Notes: generated by a model not told the origin, from the letters alone. A stretch of DNA of 16,336 bases from CAADGY01 sp900696665 (GCA_035063885.1 JAPSFM010000114.1:1-16336); one strand, 5' to 3'. Shown: positions 1 through 8,551, counted from the stretch's first letter. Program-made: numbers and translations.

Positions 1-62
1 CTATCGTCAGTGCCGGAACGGCGAAAAAAGCGAGCGACACCATGTGATGACAGGACCGTGAC

Positions 63-3000
63 TCAGAAGTGCCATTTCAATGCAAATTGGAGAATTCGAG
101 GGTCTGCGGCGCTGGTAATCCGGCCATATGTGCCCGAAGTGAGGCTTTCCGAGCGTTTGGACAGCAGGTTCACACGATTGAACAGGTTGAAAAACTCGCC
201 GCGAAACTGAATTCTCGAAGCTTCTCCGGGAAACGCGATCGGGAAATTCTTGGATACTGACAGGTTGACATTCGCGTTTCCCGGACCAAAAATGATGTTC
301 CGCCCGGAGTTGCCGAATGTGCCCTCCGCGTTCTGAACGAACGCCCGGGTATTGAACCACTCCCGAACCGGGTCGCGGTTCGGATCCTGACGGGCGCTCC
401 TTCCCGTATCGCCAACCAGATCTGCAAAGTCCGCTCCGACGCCCGACATTGAGTTGTCACGGCCACTGAGTACCGAGAACGGCCGTCCGCTCTCAAGCAA
501 CATCGCTCCGCTGAGGCTCCACCCGCCCAAAATTCCTCTAGCCAGGACAGGCATCCCGATGAGGCGCGGAAGTTCCCACAGCCCGGATGTGACAAAGCGG
601 TGCTCGTGATGGAAATCGGACAACCCGCGGCTCTGCCTGAAGTTGAACGGATTATTAAAGGACGGCCAGAGTGTTCCGGCTCCCGACCCGCTATCAATCG
701 ATTTTCCCCAGGTGTAGTTCATCTGAGCGGTGAAACCTTTGGAGAAGCGCTTATCGAGTGTCAATTGCAGCGAGTTGAAACTGGAATTGCCAATGCCTTC
801 GCGGATGCCGATAGATGACCATTCCGGCGCCAGAGGGCGGCGCTCATTCGTGTTCAACAACGTCGACTTGCCGGGAATGTAAATACCGGGATTGTACTGC
901 CATCCCTGAAGAAGACCTGTGCCCTTCGACCCGGCATAGGCGATACGCGCCATCCAGTCCTGGCGTAGCTCCCGTTCGAACGTCAGGTGCCAACTCTGAA
1001 GGTAGGTCGACCGCAGCCTTTCCGGATACGTTGACATGGACAAGGGTAACGGGAAATCGATATCCGATGGCGGCGGCGACGGCATCGGCAGTGGATTCCG
1101 GCCGTTGTACGGGTCATCGAACGGCCCTGGTGAAGGCGAGTAGTCAATCGTCAGAGAGAACGGAGGCGAGTCGGTGATGCCGTTGTTGATGGCGCTCATA
1201 GGCGAGGAGTCGTAGAAAATGCCATAGGCGCCGCGAACACTGGTCTTGCTATTTCCGAACGGCGCCCAGGCGAACCCGAAGCGCGGTGCGATGTTGTTGA
1301 TGTCGTTTTCGGCCTGGCCGCGGGGTACGCCGGGGTCGCCGATCACAAGCAACCCTATCGGCGCTTTGGTGTAGATCTGGCTCTTTTGACCGCGCCGGAA
1401 GACACTGCCGCGGTTATGAATATCGACGTAGTTGATCGTGGGTTCAAACCGCACCCCCAGATTCAGAGTCAGGCGGGGAGTTACCCGTATGTTGTCCTGG
1501 AAGAAGGTGCTGTAGCCAGGGGCTTCCAGGTCCGCAAACTCACCGTAGGCCTTTTGCCGTAGCCGTGACGGGAGGCCGAGATAGAAATCGGCCACTCCGT
1601 AGCCAGTGTAGTTCCCGGCGAAGTTCATAGTGGGATCCATCAGCCAGCGGTAGAGCTTCTTCAGAGTCTGGAAGCGATACTCAAACCCGAAGGTCATTTC
1701 GTGCCCGCCCCGGGTCCATCGAAGAGTGTCGGAAAACGTATAGACGTGCGGTTCGGTGATGATCCATTCCGTCGTCTCGATGGAAAAGGCTCCCGTTACG
1801 CTGACGACAATGGTCGGATGGGGCTTGTCGGAGTATACGTTGCGCATGCCGAGATCGGCGAGACTGGTGTTCCAAACCGGGACCCCGAGATCTTTCCTGC
1901 GGTTGATGGAAACTTGCACCTGGTTCAAGAGGTTGGGGCGGAAGATGTGAACGTGGTTCAGGGATATATTGTGCGACGGCGTCCGCCGGTCCGGACGTGT
2001 GGCGAATACCAGAGGCACGTCATTCGCGAACTGATGATAAAAGTTATAGAGGTAGCGCGCGGTGACGGTGTCCTTCGAACTGAACTGGTGGTCGACCTTC
2101 AGGACGATCTGCCGTTCGTCGTTGTTGTTCGCCGCCTTATATCGCAATAGCCCGGTTGCCGGCTCGGTGGGAAGCGGGAGTAACTGGTCGATAAAGTTCC
2201 TGGTCACAGGGTTGATGCGATCTGCTGGAATGATATTGCCGGGGAAGGGGCGTCCGGTAAGAGGGTCGATGATGGGTTGTGTTCGTGCCGAGAAGTCTCC
2301 CCGGCGCTGTGCCTCGGTCAAAACGGTGACGCTGAGGTCGGACGGCGTTTGCCTCTGGCGTGTCTCCTGCTGCGAGAAAAAGAAGAACGTCCGGTTCCGC
2401 CCGTCATAGATCCAGGGAAGATACACAGGTCCGCCGAGGGCGCCCCCGAATTGATGGCGTTTTAAACCGTCGCTTCCGCTCGCGAAGAAGTTCCGCGCGT
2501 TTACCGCTTCGTTCCGGTGGAATTCAAAGAGGGTTCCGTGAATTTCATTTGTGCCCGAGCGGGTGACGGCGTTGACGATGGCACCCGCGCTTCGGCCGAA
2601 CTCCGCGCTAAAGCTGTTCGTTTGCACACTGAATTCCTGAAGAGCATCCGGGTTCGGCATGGCCACGCCGGCATTCGTGTAAGTGTCGTTGTGAAACGCC
2701 CCGTCCAGGGTGTAGTTCACCATGTTGCTACGTGCGCCGTTGGACGAAATACCGGGTTGTACGATGCTTCGCGCGGAACCACCCTGCCGCAATCCCGACG
2801 TATCGTCGGTGCCGTAAACGCCCGGCAGCAGCAGAACCAGTTGCGTCGCGTCACGGCCATTCAGAGGCAGCTCACGGATGCGGTGTTGGTCCACTACCTC
2901 CTTGAGGGTGGCGGTTTGCGTGTCTACCCTGGAGGCATTGGCGGTCACCTCCACGGCTTCCGCCAAAGTTCCGACCTCTAGTGCGAAATCGACGCGTGCC

Positions 3001-3302
3001 ACCTGGTCCACTTCCAGGATGATCCCCGAACGGGTGACAGGCCGGAAGCCCGGCGCCCTCACCGCGATGCGGTATGTGCCGGGCGGCAGCAGCGGCATCG
3101 TGTAGTAGCCGAGTTCGTTGCTGGCTGAGTCTCGTTTCAATCCCGTGCTCTCGTTCGTGACTGACAATTGAGCACGAGGAACGACAGCTCCGGTCGCGTC
3201 CGTGATGGTCCCTGTAAGTTGTGCAGTCGTTCTCTGGCCCAGGCAGAGAACGGAAGAAGCAAACAGCAGGAAAACAGCCACAAATAGACTTCGTGAGTTC
3301 AT
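63..3302 (-). CDS. TonB-dependent receptor, Oar-like, with carboxypeptidase-regulatory-like N-terminal domain
   Basis: Outer-membrane beta-barrel receptor of 1079 residues, presumably for energised uptake of an organic substrate. Seen: a signal peptide (about residues 1-22, hydrophobic core FVAVFLLFASSVLCL). A carboxypeptidase-regulatory-like beta-sandwich follows at about 28-115 (GTITDATGAVVPRAQLSV, then LPPGTYRIAV). A plug region at about 125-240 contains RELPLNGRDATQLVLLLPGV, and a long aromatic-rich barrel ends in the terminal Phe typical of outer-membrane proteins (LKWHF). Length and layout match the Oar-like receptors that are expanded in Acidobacteriota. The ATG is preceded by GGAGG (3311-3315 on the minus strand) with an 8-nt spacer, and by a good promoter. 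No SusD-like partner is present, so the substrate cannot be read from context. The family call is firm; the ligand is unknown. Confidence 0.95.
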   Translation of the reverse strand: MNSRSLFVAVFLLFASSVLCLGQRTTAQLTGTITDATGAVVPRAQLSVTNESTGLKRDSASNELGYYTMPLLPPGTYRIAVRAPGFRPVTRSGIILEVDQVARVDFALEVGTLAEAVEVTANASRVDTQTATLKEVVDQHRIRELPLNGRDATQLVLLLPGVYGTDDTSGLRQGGSARSIVQPGISSNGARSNMVNYTLDGAFHNDTYTNAGVAMPNPDALQEFSVQTNSFSAEFGRSAGAIVNAVTRSGTNEIHGTLFEFHRNEAVNARNFFASGSDGLKRHQFGGALGGPVYLPWIYDGRNRTFFFFSQQETRQRQTPSDLSVTVLTEAQRRGDFSARTQPIIDPLTGRPFPGNIIPADRINPVTRNFIDQLLPLPTEPATGLLRYKAANNNDERQIVLKVDHQFSSKDTVTARYLYNFYHQFANDVPLVFATRPDRRTPSHNISLNHVHIFRPNLLNQVQVSINRRKDLGVPVWNTSLADLGMRNVYSDKPHPTIVVSVTGAFSIETTEWIITEPHVYTFSDTLRWTRGGHEMTFGFEYRFQTLKKLYRWLMDPTMNFAGNYTGYGVADFYLGLPSRLRQKAYGEFADLEAPGYSTFFQDNIRVTPRLTLNLGVRFEPTINYVDIHNRGSVFRRGQKSQIYTKAPIGLLVIGDPGVPRGQAENDINNIAPRFGFAWAPFGNSKTSVRGAYGIFYDSSPMSAINNGITDSPPFSLTIDYSPSPGPFDDPYNGRNPLPMPSPPPSDIDFPLPLSMSTYPERLRSTYLQSWHLTFERELRQDWMARIAYAGSKGTGLLQGWQYNPGIYIPGKSTLLNTNERRPLAPEWSSIGIREGIGNSSFNSLQLTLDKRFSKGFTAQMNYTWGKSIDSGSGAGTLWPSFNNPFNFRQSRGLSDFHHEHRFVTSGLWELPRLIGMPVLARGILGGWSLSGAMLLESGRPFSVLSGRDNSMSGVGADFADLVGDTGRSARQDPNRDPVREWFNTRAFVQNAEGTFGNSGRNIIFGPGNANVNLSVSKNFPIAFPGEASRIQFRGEFFNLFNRVNLLSKRSESLTSGTYGRITSAADPRILQFALKWHF

Positions 3303-3310
3303 CAGATTAA

Positions 3311-3374
3311 CCTCCGGAAGGATGGAAACCAGAGAACTTTAGAAGACTTTATTGTGAATTCGGGAAATTGTCAA
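3311..3374 (-). promoter_or_regulatory. Sigma70-type promoter and RBS of the TonB receptor gene
   Basis: On the minus strand a perfect TTGACA (-35, 3369-3374) is followed by exactly 17 bp and TAAAGT (-10, 3346-3351, 4 of 6 matches). The predicted +1 near 3339 gives a leader of about 37 nt containing the GGAGG ribosome binding site at 3311-3315. This is the most consensus-like promoter in the window and suggests housekeeping-sigma transcription. Confidence 0.75.
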
Positions 3375-3446
3375 CGATTTTTCGGGATAAACCGGTGTAA
3401 ATTCGGGACCGTTGATTCGAACCGGGCGCCCGCCGCGTGCTTGTTG

Positions 3447-5285
3447 TCACCAGATATGCTGGCTTGCCTCTTCGCGCCTCTTGTGGCTGTCCAGTACGTG
3501 TACGACGCGAATTTTTTTCAGTTTCGCCGGTGAAAGCTGCCCGATCGGAATATACAGAATCGTCCGTCCAATCCGCGCCGCAATGGAGCGAAAGATCGAT
3601 CTGGGCGGCTTCGACGCCACGTAAACAACATGTTTATGGACGGAATAATCCAGGCCCGCCATTAGCAGGCGTTCGGATTTATTCAGTGCAAAATCGTAGT
3701 CCGGATCGCCCCATACGTCGTACATTCGGCGTGGCGGCAGGCTCATCAGAAATCCGCCGTACTCCGCCCGTCCAATCCCCGGCCCTACCAGGTTTTCAAA
3801 CGGCTGCGTCGAGTAAAATGCCATGTCGGATTCGTTCTGGTTCTCGCCGAGCCATGTTGTCAGGTACGTGTAGCGGTCGTCCGGATCTTCATCGAAGATC
3901 ACAATCACCGAACCCACCTCGCCGGCGATCTTGTCGAATTGCCGCACATAGATCTTCTTCTCGTGCCAGTTGCGGATGGTCTCGCGCAAGTCGATTCCGT
4001 CCAGGACCGACGTAGTGAACGGTTCGGTGCGCATCCGCTCTTCCGACAGAATGTGCCGCGCCTGCTTTTTCAGGAACATTCCATAGCCTTCGATCACCAG
4101 GTCTTCGGGCGGGTACGAGCAGATGGAGTTGCCGTCAAGCTGCTGCGCCCACTCTCCGGGAAACTTTTCCTTTTTCCGTTCCTTCAGGCCTGCCGGCTTC
4201 AGGCGTTGTTTCGGCCGGGGAAGGCGGCGGCGCAGCCGCAGCTTGCGCGTGTTCAACCATACCTCTTCGCCTGAGAGGTTGACGGTTTCGAGGTCGGTCT
4301 TCTCCCTCTGGTGGCGGTATCTGCCAGCCATGCCCCATACCTCCCATGCGTAATTGTCATCGACGATGGACCGGGCGGCAACGGTGATATCGAACAGCCC
4401 CGCCACCAGGTCGCTGCCAAGCCATGCGAGATTACGCGTGAAGCGAGCCATCATCCTGCGCTGCCAATGCTGGATGCGCTCGCCGGTGTTTTTCTGGTAC
4501 GCGTGTTCGGCTTCGCGCAGCAGGTCGTATTGGGCACGGGGGCGATCGATGGGATCCCAGCATTGCATGGTGGTCCGGAACTCTTCATAACGTTCCTGAA
4601 GATAGGGATACTCGGCAGTGATTTCGGCCAGACAGTCCGGATGCGGATTCACCAGGTCTACAGCGGAAGACCGGATTCGAGGCTCCTCCTGTGGTTCCTC
4701 CATCGCGTCCAACAGCGGATCCAGCAGGTTTAGGGAAACCACCACCAATACGTCCGGCAGTGGATCGGCGCCTTGTAGCCTCCAGGCCATCCCCGCGGCA
4801 TGCCTGGCGATCTCCTCGTTCCTCGGCTGTGGGTATACGCGGTATACCTCAATGTATTTTTCGAGACCAATCCGCCGGATGGAGTACGGGTCCGGGTAAC
4901 GGTCCGGCAGATGCGGGCGTTCACCTCCGCCGGGTTCGAGGAACAACACCTGCGCCTCGATTTCGAGTGCGGTGCGCACCGCTTCCGTGAACGGGTCGGC
5001 TGGCTCCACGGGTACATAGATGCCGCGATCTTCCTCGTTCTCGTCAGCGTAAATCAGTACGGTGAGTTCCGGCAGGCGCCCGACCGCGCGGAGATAGTGC
5101 CGCTCCAGCGAAACCGGAAGCTCTACGGCGACAATAGCCGGCCGTTGGTCAAGGATGGCCCGGCGCACCTCGACGGAAAACTCCATTCGTCCGGGAACCA
5201 CCGGAAAATAATGGAGGTGTCCGCGCCGCAGACTCCCCGCCTCCAGGAATTCCTTGCCGAAATCAGGCGGGAACTCGGGGGACAT
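3447..5285 (-). CDS. MoxR-operon partner protein with TraB-like N-terminus; function unknown
   Basis: A protein of about 612 residues, not recognised as a named family. Start choice: ATG at 5285 has AAGAGG upstream with a 9-nt spacer; a GTG at 5303 would add 6 residues but has no ribosome binding site. The gene overlaps the end of the upstream AAA+ gene by 23 bp, so translational coupling is likely. Residues about 20-65 resemble the TraB/ChaN-type fold: a GHLH motif (His25), then a VAVELP strand (Glu55) and Arg62, which match in position the metal-binding H and E...R of TraB-like hydrolases. Residues about 345-375 are very basic. About 445-560 is a second conserved-looking domain (GSVIVIFDEDPDD, TYLTTWLGENQNESDMAFYS, GPGIGRAEYGGF). 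There is no signal peptide or membrane segment. By analogy with DUF5682-type partners of MoxR ATPases it may be a client or adaptor of the ATPase; that is inference. Confidence 0.8.
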   Translation of the reverse strand: MSPEFPPDFGKEFLEAGSLRRGHLHYFPVVPGRMEFSVEVRRAILDQRPAIVAVELPVSLERHYLRAVGRLPELTVLIYADENEEDRGIYVPVEPADPFTEAVRTALEIEAQVLFLEPGGGERPHLPDRYPDPYSIRRIGLEKYIEVYRVYPQPRNEEIARHAAGMAWRLQGADPLPDVLVVVSLNLLDPLLDAMEEPQEEPRIRSSAVDLVNPHPDCLAEITAEYPYLQERYEEFRTTMQCWDPIDRPRAQYDLLREAEHAYQKNTGERIQHWQRRMMARFTRNLAWLGSDLVAGLFDITVAARSIVDDNYAWEVWGMAGRYRHQREKTDLETVNLSGEEVWLNTRKLRLRRRLPRPKQRLKPAGLKERKKEKFPGEWAQQLDGNSICSYPPEDLVIEGYGMFLKKQARHILSEERMRTEPFTTSVLDGIDLRETIRNWHEKKIYVRQFDKIAGEVGSVIVIFDEDPDDRYTYLTTWLGENQNESDMAFYSTQPFENLVGPGIGRAEYGGFLMSLPPRRMYDVWGDPDYDFALNKSERLLMAGLDYSVHKHVVYVASKPPRSIFRSIAARIGRTILYIPIGQLSPAKLKKIRVVHVLDSHKRREEASQHIW

Positions 5286-6096
5286 ACCGCAGAGCCTCTT
5301 CACCGAGGGTTTCAGCTACAGCCAGATAAAGCGCCTGCCTCTCTTGAATTTCATCGCTGGCGCAACTCTTCAGCTTCATCGCGAACCGGCCGATGTTGAT
5401 GCCATCCCGCACCGTGTAGCGTTCGTCGGAGGCGTGCGCCTGTTGAAGGAACTCCGTGACGTATTGCAAAACCTGGTCGTCGGCGAATGGCAGATTTTCT
5501 TTCAGAATCTGGTACTCTTCGTCGCGTTCCGGAAAATCGATGAAGATCTGCGGCTGAAGGCGGGAGTGGATATATTCCGGCAGGTCGAACGTCGATGCAT
5601 CGTCGTTCATGGTCGCCACCATCCGGAACATCGGGTGCGCTTTGATCTTGATGCCCGCGACAATCGATTCGACATAGCGTCGCGTATCGAGCAGGGGAGC
5701 CAGGCTGGCCCAGCTCTTCTCGCTCATTCGATTCCCCTCGTCGAGAATCGCGATGCCTCCACGCACCATGGCGGTAACCAGGGGGGAAGCAACGTAACGG
5801 AGCCGGGATGCGCCTTCGATCACGGGGGTGACAATCAGGTCCTCCGGCCTTGTATCCACCGTTGCCTGCATGATGTAGATGTCGCGGCCGAGCCGCTTCG
5901 CGGCGGCATAAGCGAGCGTTGTCTTTCCAACGCCGGGCTTGCCGATCAACCGGGGGTTCATCGGCATGTCCTGCGGATCGATGACAAGCCAGGCAGCCAG
6001 CAACTGGCGCATTACTTCTTCTTGCCCCACCCACTCGCCAGGCAGTTCGTCCGGATGTGCGAGATGAAGCGGCACCCCCTCAATGTCAACTACCAT
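5263..6096 (-). CDS. MoxR-type AAA+ ATPase
   Basis: AAA+ ATPase of 277 residues, a normal length for a lone MoxR-type module. Seen in order: N-terminal strand and WVGQEEV (22-28), Walker A GKPGVGKT (52-59), Walker B IAILDEGNRM with Asp119-Glu120, sensor 1 ATMN (Asn164), a candidate arginine finger in IHSRLQPQ (Arg179), and a sensor-2 region around RYTVRDGINIGRFAMKL. All catalytic residues are present, so it should hydrolyse ATP. MoxR proteins are chaperone-like remodellers that usually act with a von Willebrand A protein; here the only co-transcribed partner is the following TraB-like gene. The start has AGGGAG only 2 nt upstream and a TAATAT box just before it, so the message may be nearly leaderless. 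It is divergent from bacterioferritin across 36 bp. Confidence 0.92.
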   Translation of the reverse strand: MVVDIEGVPLHLAHPDELPGEWVGQEEVMRQLLAAWLVIDPQDMPMNPRLIGKPGVGKTTLAYAAAKRLGRDIYIMQATVDTRPEDLIVTPVIEGASRLRYVASPLVTAMVRGGIAILDEGNRMSEKSWASLAPLLDTRRYVESIVAGIKIKAHPMFRMVATMNDDASTFDLPEYIHSRLQPQIFIDFPERDEEYQILKENLPFADDQVLQYVTEFLQQAHASDERYTVRDGINIGRFAMKLKSCASDEIQERQALYLAVAETLGEEALRYVPRVPA

Positions 6097-6132
6097 ATCT
6101 CCCTATATTAGCTGCTACTCTGTAGTAACAGT
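6097..6132. promoter_or_regulatory. Compact divergent control region between the MoxR operon and bfr
   Basis: The 36 bp between the two start codons must carry at least part of both promoters. TATATTA at 6104-6110 reads as TATATT on the plus strand and TAATAT on the minus strand, so it could be a shared -10. Predicted +1 sites are near 6116 (bfr) and 6098 (MoxR gene). A 20-bp imperfect palindrome at 6112-6131 (CTGCTACT, 4 bp, AGTAACAG; 7 of 8 positions pair) spans the predicted bfr +1 and ends next to its ATG, where a repressor would block transcription. The -35 boxes are poor on both sides. The element is visible; the function is inferred. Confidence 0.5.
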
Positions 6133-6606
6133 ATGCGTGGAAACGAGAACGTCATCAACGAGTTAAACGCCGCCCTGCGCGCTGAGCTGACCACGATTGT
6201 CCAGTACATCGTGCATGCCGAGATGTGCCATAACTGGGGCTACCAGAGGATGGGCGATCACATTCACAAGCAGGCCATCGACGAAATGCGGCATGCCGAA
6301 CACCTTATCGAACGGATTCTCTTTCTGGACGGGACACCGCAGGTAGGTATCGGTCTCGATCCGAAAATCGGCGATACCGTGAAAGCCCAGTTGGCGAACG
6401 ATCTTGCCGGCGAGCTGGATGCGGTGCGGCAATACAACCACTCGATTCAGGTCTGCCGGGAAGTGGGCGACAACGGCAGCCGCGAACTTTTCGAGTCCAT
6501 GGTGAAGGACGAAGAGGAGCACACCGATTTCCTCGAAGCTCAACGCGACTTGATCGCACAAACGGGCTACGAGAACTACCTGGCGCAGCAGATCAAAAGC
6601 GAGTAA
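6133..6606 (+). CDS. bfr: Bacterioferritin
   Basis: Iron-storage ferritin of the heme-binding class, 157 residues, the usual length. It oxidises Fe(II) at a di-iron centre and stores the mineral in a 24-subunit cytoplasmic shell. All ferroxidase ligands known from E. coli Bfr are present at the same numbers: Glu18, Glu51, His54, Glu94, Glu127 and His130. Met52, which binds the heme between subunits, is also present (IDEMRHA), as is the family signature IERILFL. The ATG has no clear Shine-Dalgarno sequence. The gene stands alone on its strand, with no bacterioferritin-associated ferredoxin nearby, and is divergent from the MoxR operon. Regulation probably involves the palindrome next to its start. 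Function is close to certain; the symbol is by family. Confidence 0.96.
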   Translation: MRGNENVINELNAALRAELTTIVQYIVHAEMCHNWGYQRMGDHIHKQAIDEMRHAEHLIERILFLDGTPQVGIGLDPKIGDTVKAQLANDLAGELDAVRQYNHSIQVCREVGDNGSRELFESMVKDEEEHTDFLEAQRDLIAQTGYENYLAQQIKSE

Positions 6607-6687
6607 CCGTAACAGCCGCTCGTGTCCGCCGTGGCCTGAGAAACAACAGCGTTACGGAGCCGCACGCGAGCAAGCGGCAGGCGCCCG

Positions 6688-8315
6688 TTACATCGCACAG
6701 GACCAGCGCGGCGTGACGGAGGGCAGCCTTGTTTTCGAATAGAGCAACACCAGTTCCGGCGTGATCCGGCGTATCTCGTGTGAGGTATCCTGGTCGAGTT
6801 TCTCTACAACTTCTCTGGAAAGCAGAAAGTCGCTCTCTGGATGTTCGGCTACCCAGGGCTGCCAATCTGCCCGCGCTGTGCGCAACGATGGCGGTCCCCA
6901 GCGGTTCGCTCCAATCCAGCCCCCAAGCGCGAAGCCGGCCCAGATAGAAGGACGAATGCGAAGGAGATCCGGCATGTCGTAGGATTCCCAGGTAGAACAG
7001 GTGCGGGCGTCCATCCTCCACGATTCCTTCCGGATCGATCCGCCCATAATGAACCCGTGCCAGCGGTAGGGCCAACGCGTAAAATTCTTCGTTTACGCCA
7101 AGAATGTACAACCCATTGCCGCGGCGCTCATCGCAGTGTTCCGAGAGTGCGCCGGCCGCGGGAATTGTTGTCCCGGAGCGGTACGACATTCCACAGGTCT
7201 GCTCGGGATTCGATGCTTTCACCACAAAAAGAACCGCAATCCCAGCGAGAACCACCGGTGCGAATCGCCGCTCGAATAGCGGTGAAGAGTTCACCGCAAC
7301 CAGCGCGAGCAGCGGCACCACCGGCGTCAGGTACTGCTCAGAACGGAACCGGAAGGCCATCAGCGCAAAACCCAATACCAACTGATTGGAAATCAGCACG
7401 AGCGGCATATCGGCACGGCGGCGCAGAGCGCCCATCGTTGTGGGAATACTGTCAACCCCAGTACCAGTGCCAAAGGCGCGGAGTAGAAAAGCCGCGACAA
7501 ATGGAATGGGATGTGACTTTCCGCCGTCGTCTGGTGTGGGCGCATGTTCGTGGTCAAAATCTGAAATCCCGTACCAGCAAAAAACCATTCCCTGTGTGCG
7601 GTGAGGTGGTACAGGAACCACGGAGAAGCGAACACGACAGCGCACGTAGATAGCACGGCAACCCGGCGCAGACGCAGGCCAGTGCCGTGCGGTGAAAGAG
7701 CCCGAAACAGCAGTGCCGCGAAAACCGGCAGCAACCCCGCCACGCTTTTTGTCAGGATACCCGCCGCGATGGCAAGGGTAAATGTCAGGCGGGACCGGCT
7801 TCGCAAAAGAAATGGATCTAGCGACTGTGCCGCGAATGCGCTGAGTGCAGAAACCGTCAACAGGATGTCCGTCATATTATGGCGCGTTATGGCGCGACAT
7901 CGTAAACAACAACGGGCTGGCTACGCACAACTAGGCGGCTCCAAGCCCCGCTGCCGGGGTCGCGCGGCACACCCGACGAGGAAGTACAGCGTCGCAACCA
8001 GCGCTCCGGCAAGGATGGATGGAACCCGCGCCGTGAAACGGCCAATGCCGAACATCTTCATGGAGAGCGCTGAAAGCCACATCAGAAGCGGGGGCTTTTC
8101 GAAGGACCAGCGCCCGGCCAGCGCTGGTGTCAACCAGTCTCGTGTGTAATCATGCGAATCGCTTCGTGCGTGTAGACGGCTTCGTCCTGCGCTCCAAGGC
8201 GCAGCACCGGGTCAATCCATCCGCTGGCAATACCGGTATTCCACAGGTTGAACGATGAGGTCAGAAGAGCGGCTGCAAATACCGCCGCGATTTGCTGTCT
8301 GCCGGGTGCGGTCCA
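6688..8315 (-). pseudogene. GT39-type membrane glycosyltransferase (ArnT/PMT-like), broken
   Basis: Remnant of an integral-membrane glycosyltransferase that used a lipid-linked sugar donor. Homology runs almost end to end but changes frame. The N-terminus (QQIAAVFAAALLTSSFNLWN, then GWIDPVLRLGAQDEAVYTHE) is in one frame. It shifts near 8140 to LTPALAGRWSFEKPPLLMWL, the first loop with the KPPL motif of the family. It shifts again near 7965 to ATPAAGLGAA. A TAG stop lies at 7931-7933. A 10-bp tandem duplication (7877-7896) then shifts it to MTDILLTVSALSAF and the lysine-containing GILTKSVAGLLPV segment. Further shifts follow near 7450 (to MAFRFRSEQYLTPVVPLLAL) and near 6865 (to HPESDFLLSREVVEKL). 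It ends at a natural TAA, 6688-6690. Intact neighbours argue against general sequencing error. The 5' end is fused to an epimerase stump and no start codon survives. Confidence 0.85.
7877..7896. repeat. Perfect 10-bp tandem duplication inside the GT39 pseudogene
   Basis: TTATGGCGCG occurs twice in direct succession (7877-7886 and 7887-7896). Reading the minus strand with one copy removed gives the continuous family-like peptide SPLLFTMSRHNMTDILLT. With both copies the frame shifts into a stop. This is a visible inactivating mutation of the replication-slippage type. Confidence 0.9.
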
Positions 8316-8482
8316 GGGCGTCGCCGTCCCGTATATCCAAACTGGTGTGTGTTAAGGTTGCGGTGACTGCCTTCATCCTGGTGGATATCCACGCTGAGAC
8401 ACCGATGGCCCGCGGCAAGAACCTCCCATTTCAAGACGCCGGAGAAAAAACCTGCTCCTCCGGTTACGAGTATTGTTTTCAT
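8310..8482 (-). pseudogene. NAD-dependent epimerase/dehydratase, N-terminal stump
   Basis: First ~60 codons of an extended short-chain dehydrogenase (nucleotide-sugar epimerase type). It starts at ATG 8482 with MKTILVTGGAGFFSG, the beta strand and glycine-rich NAD loop. This is followed by LAAGHRCLSVDIHQDE, where the acidic end of strand 2 binds the cofactor ribose. The frame then shifts within an ACACACAC run (about 8345-8355), continuing as TSLDIRDGDALDR, which matches the usual GDIRD segment. Homology stops near 8310 and is followed at once by the GT39 N-terminus, so roughly four fifths of the gene, including the catalytic YxxxK, is gone. The boundary is approximate. It was probably part of the same sugar-processing operon as its neighbours. 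Confidence 0.75.
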
Positions 8483-8551
8483 GTGAAATCCGTTTTGCTT
8501 CGTTCTCTGATTTGCCAAAATAATCGCCGTACGCGCCGGGCGCCGGTTGAA

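Noticed and set aside
1..62. Terminator downstream of the TonB receptor gene
   Set aside because: A T run exists on the minus strand (rc of 25-30) but no stable stem precedes it.
3407..3430. GGTTCGAATC on the minus strand, resembling a tRNA T-arm
   Set aside because: The flanking bases do not form the five-pair T stem, and no acceptor, D or anticodon arm can be drawn around it.
6607..6657. CCGTAAC...GTTACGG inverted repeat after bfr as a terminator
   Set aside because: Only 7 bp of stem, a 37-nt loop and no T tract; too weak to call.
6841..7653. Plus-strand open frame of 270 codons across the GT39 remnant
   Set aside because: Arg/Pro/Ser-rich composition with no motif; the minus strand carries membrane-protein segments matching GT39 even though broken.
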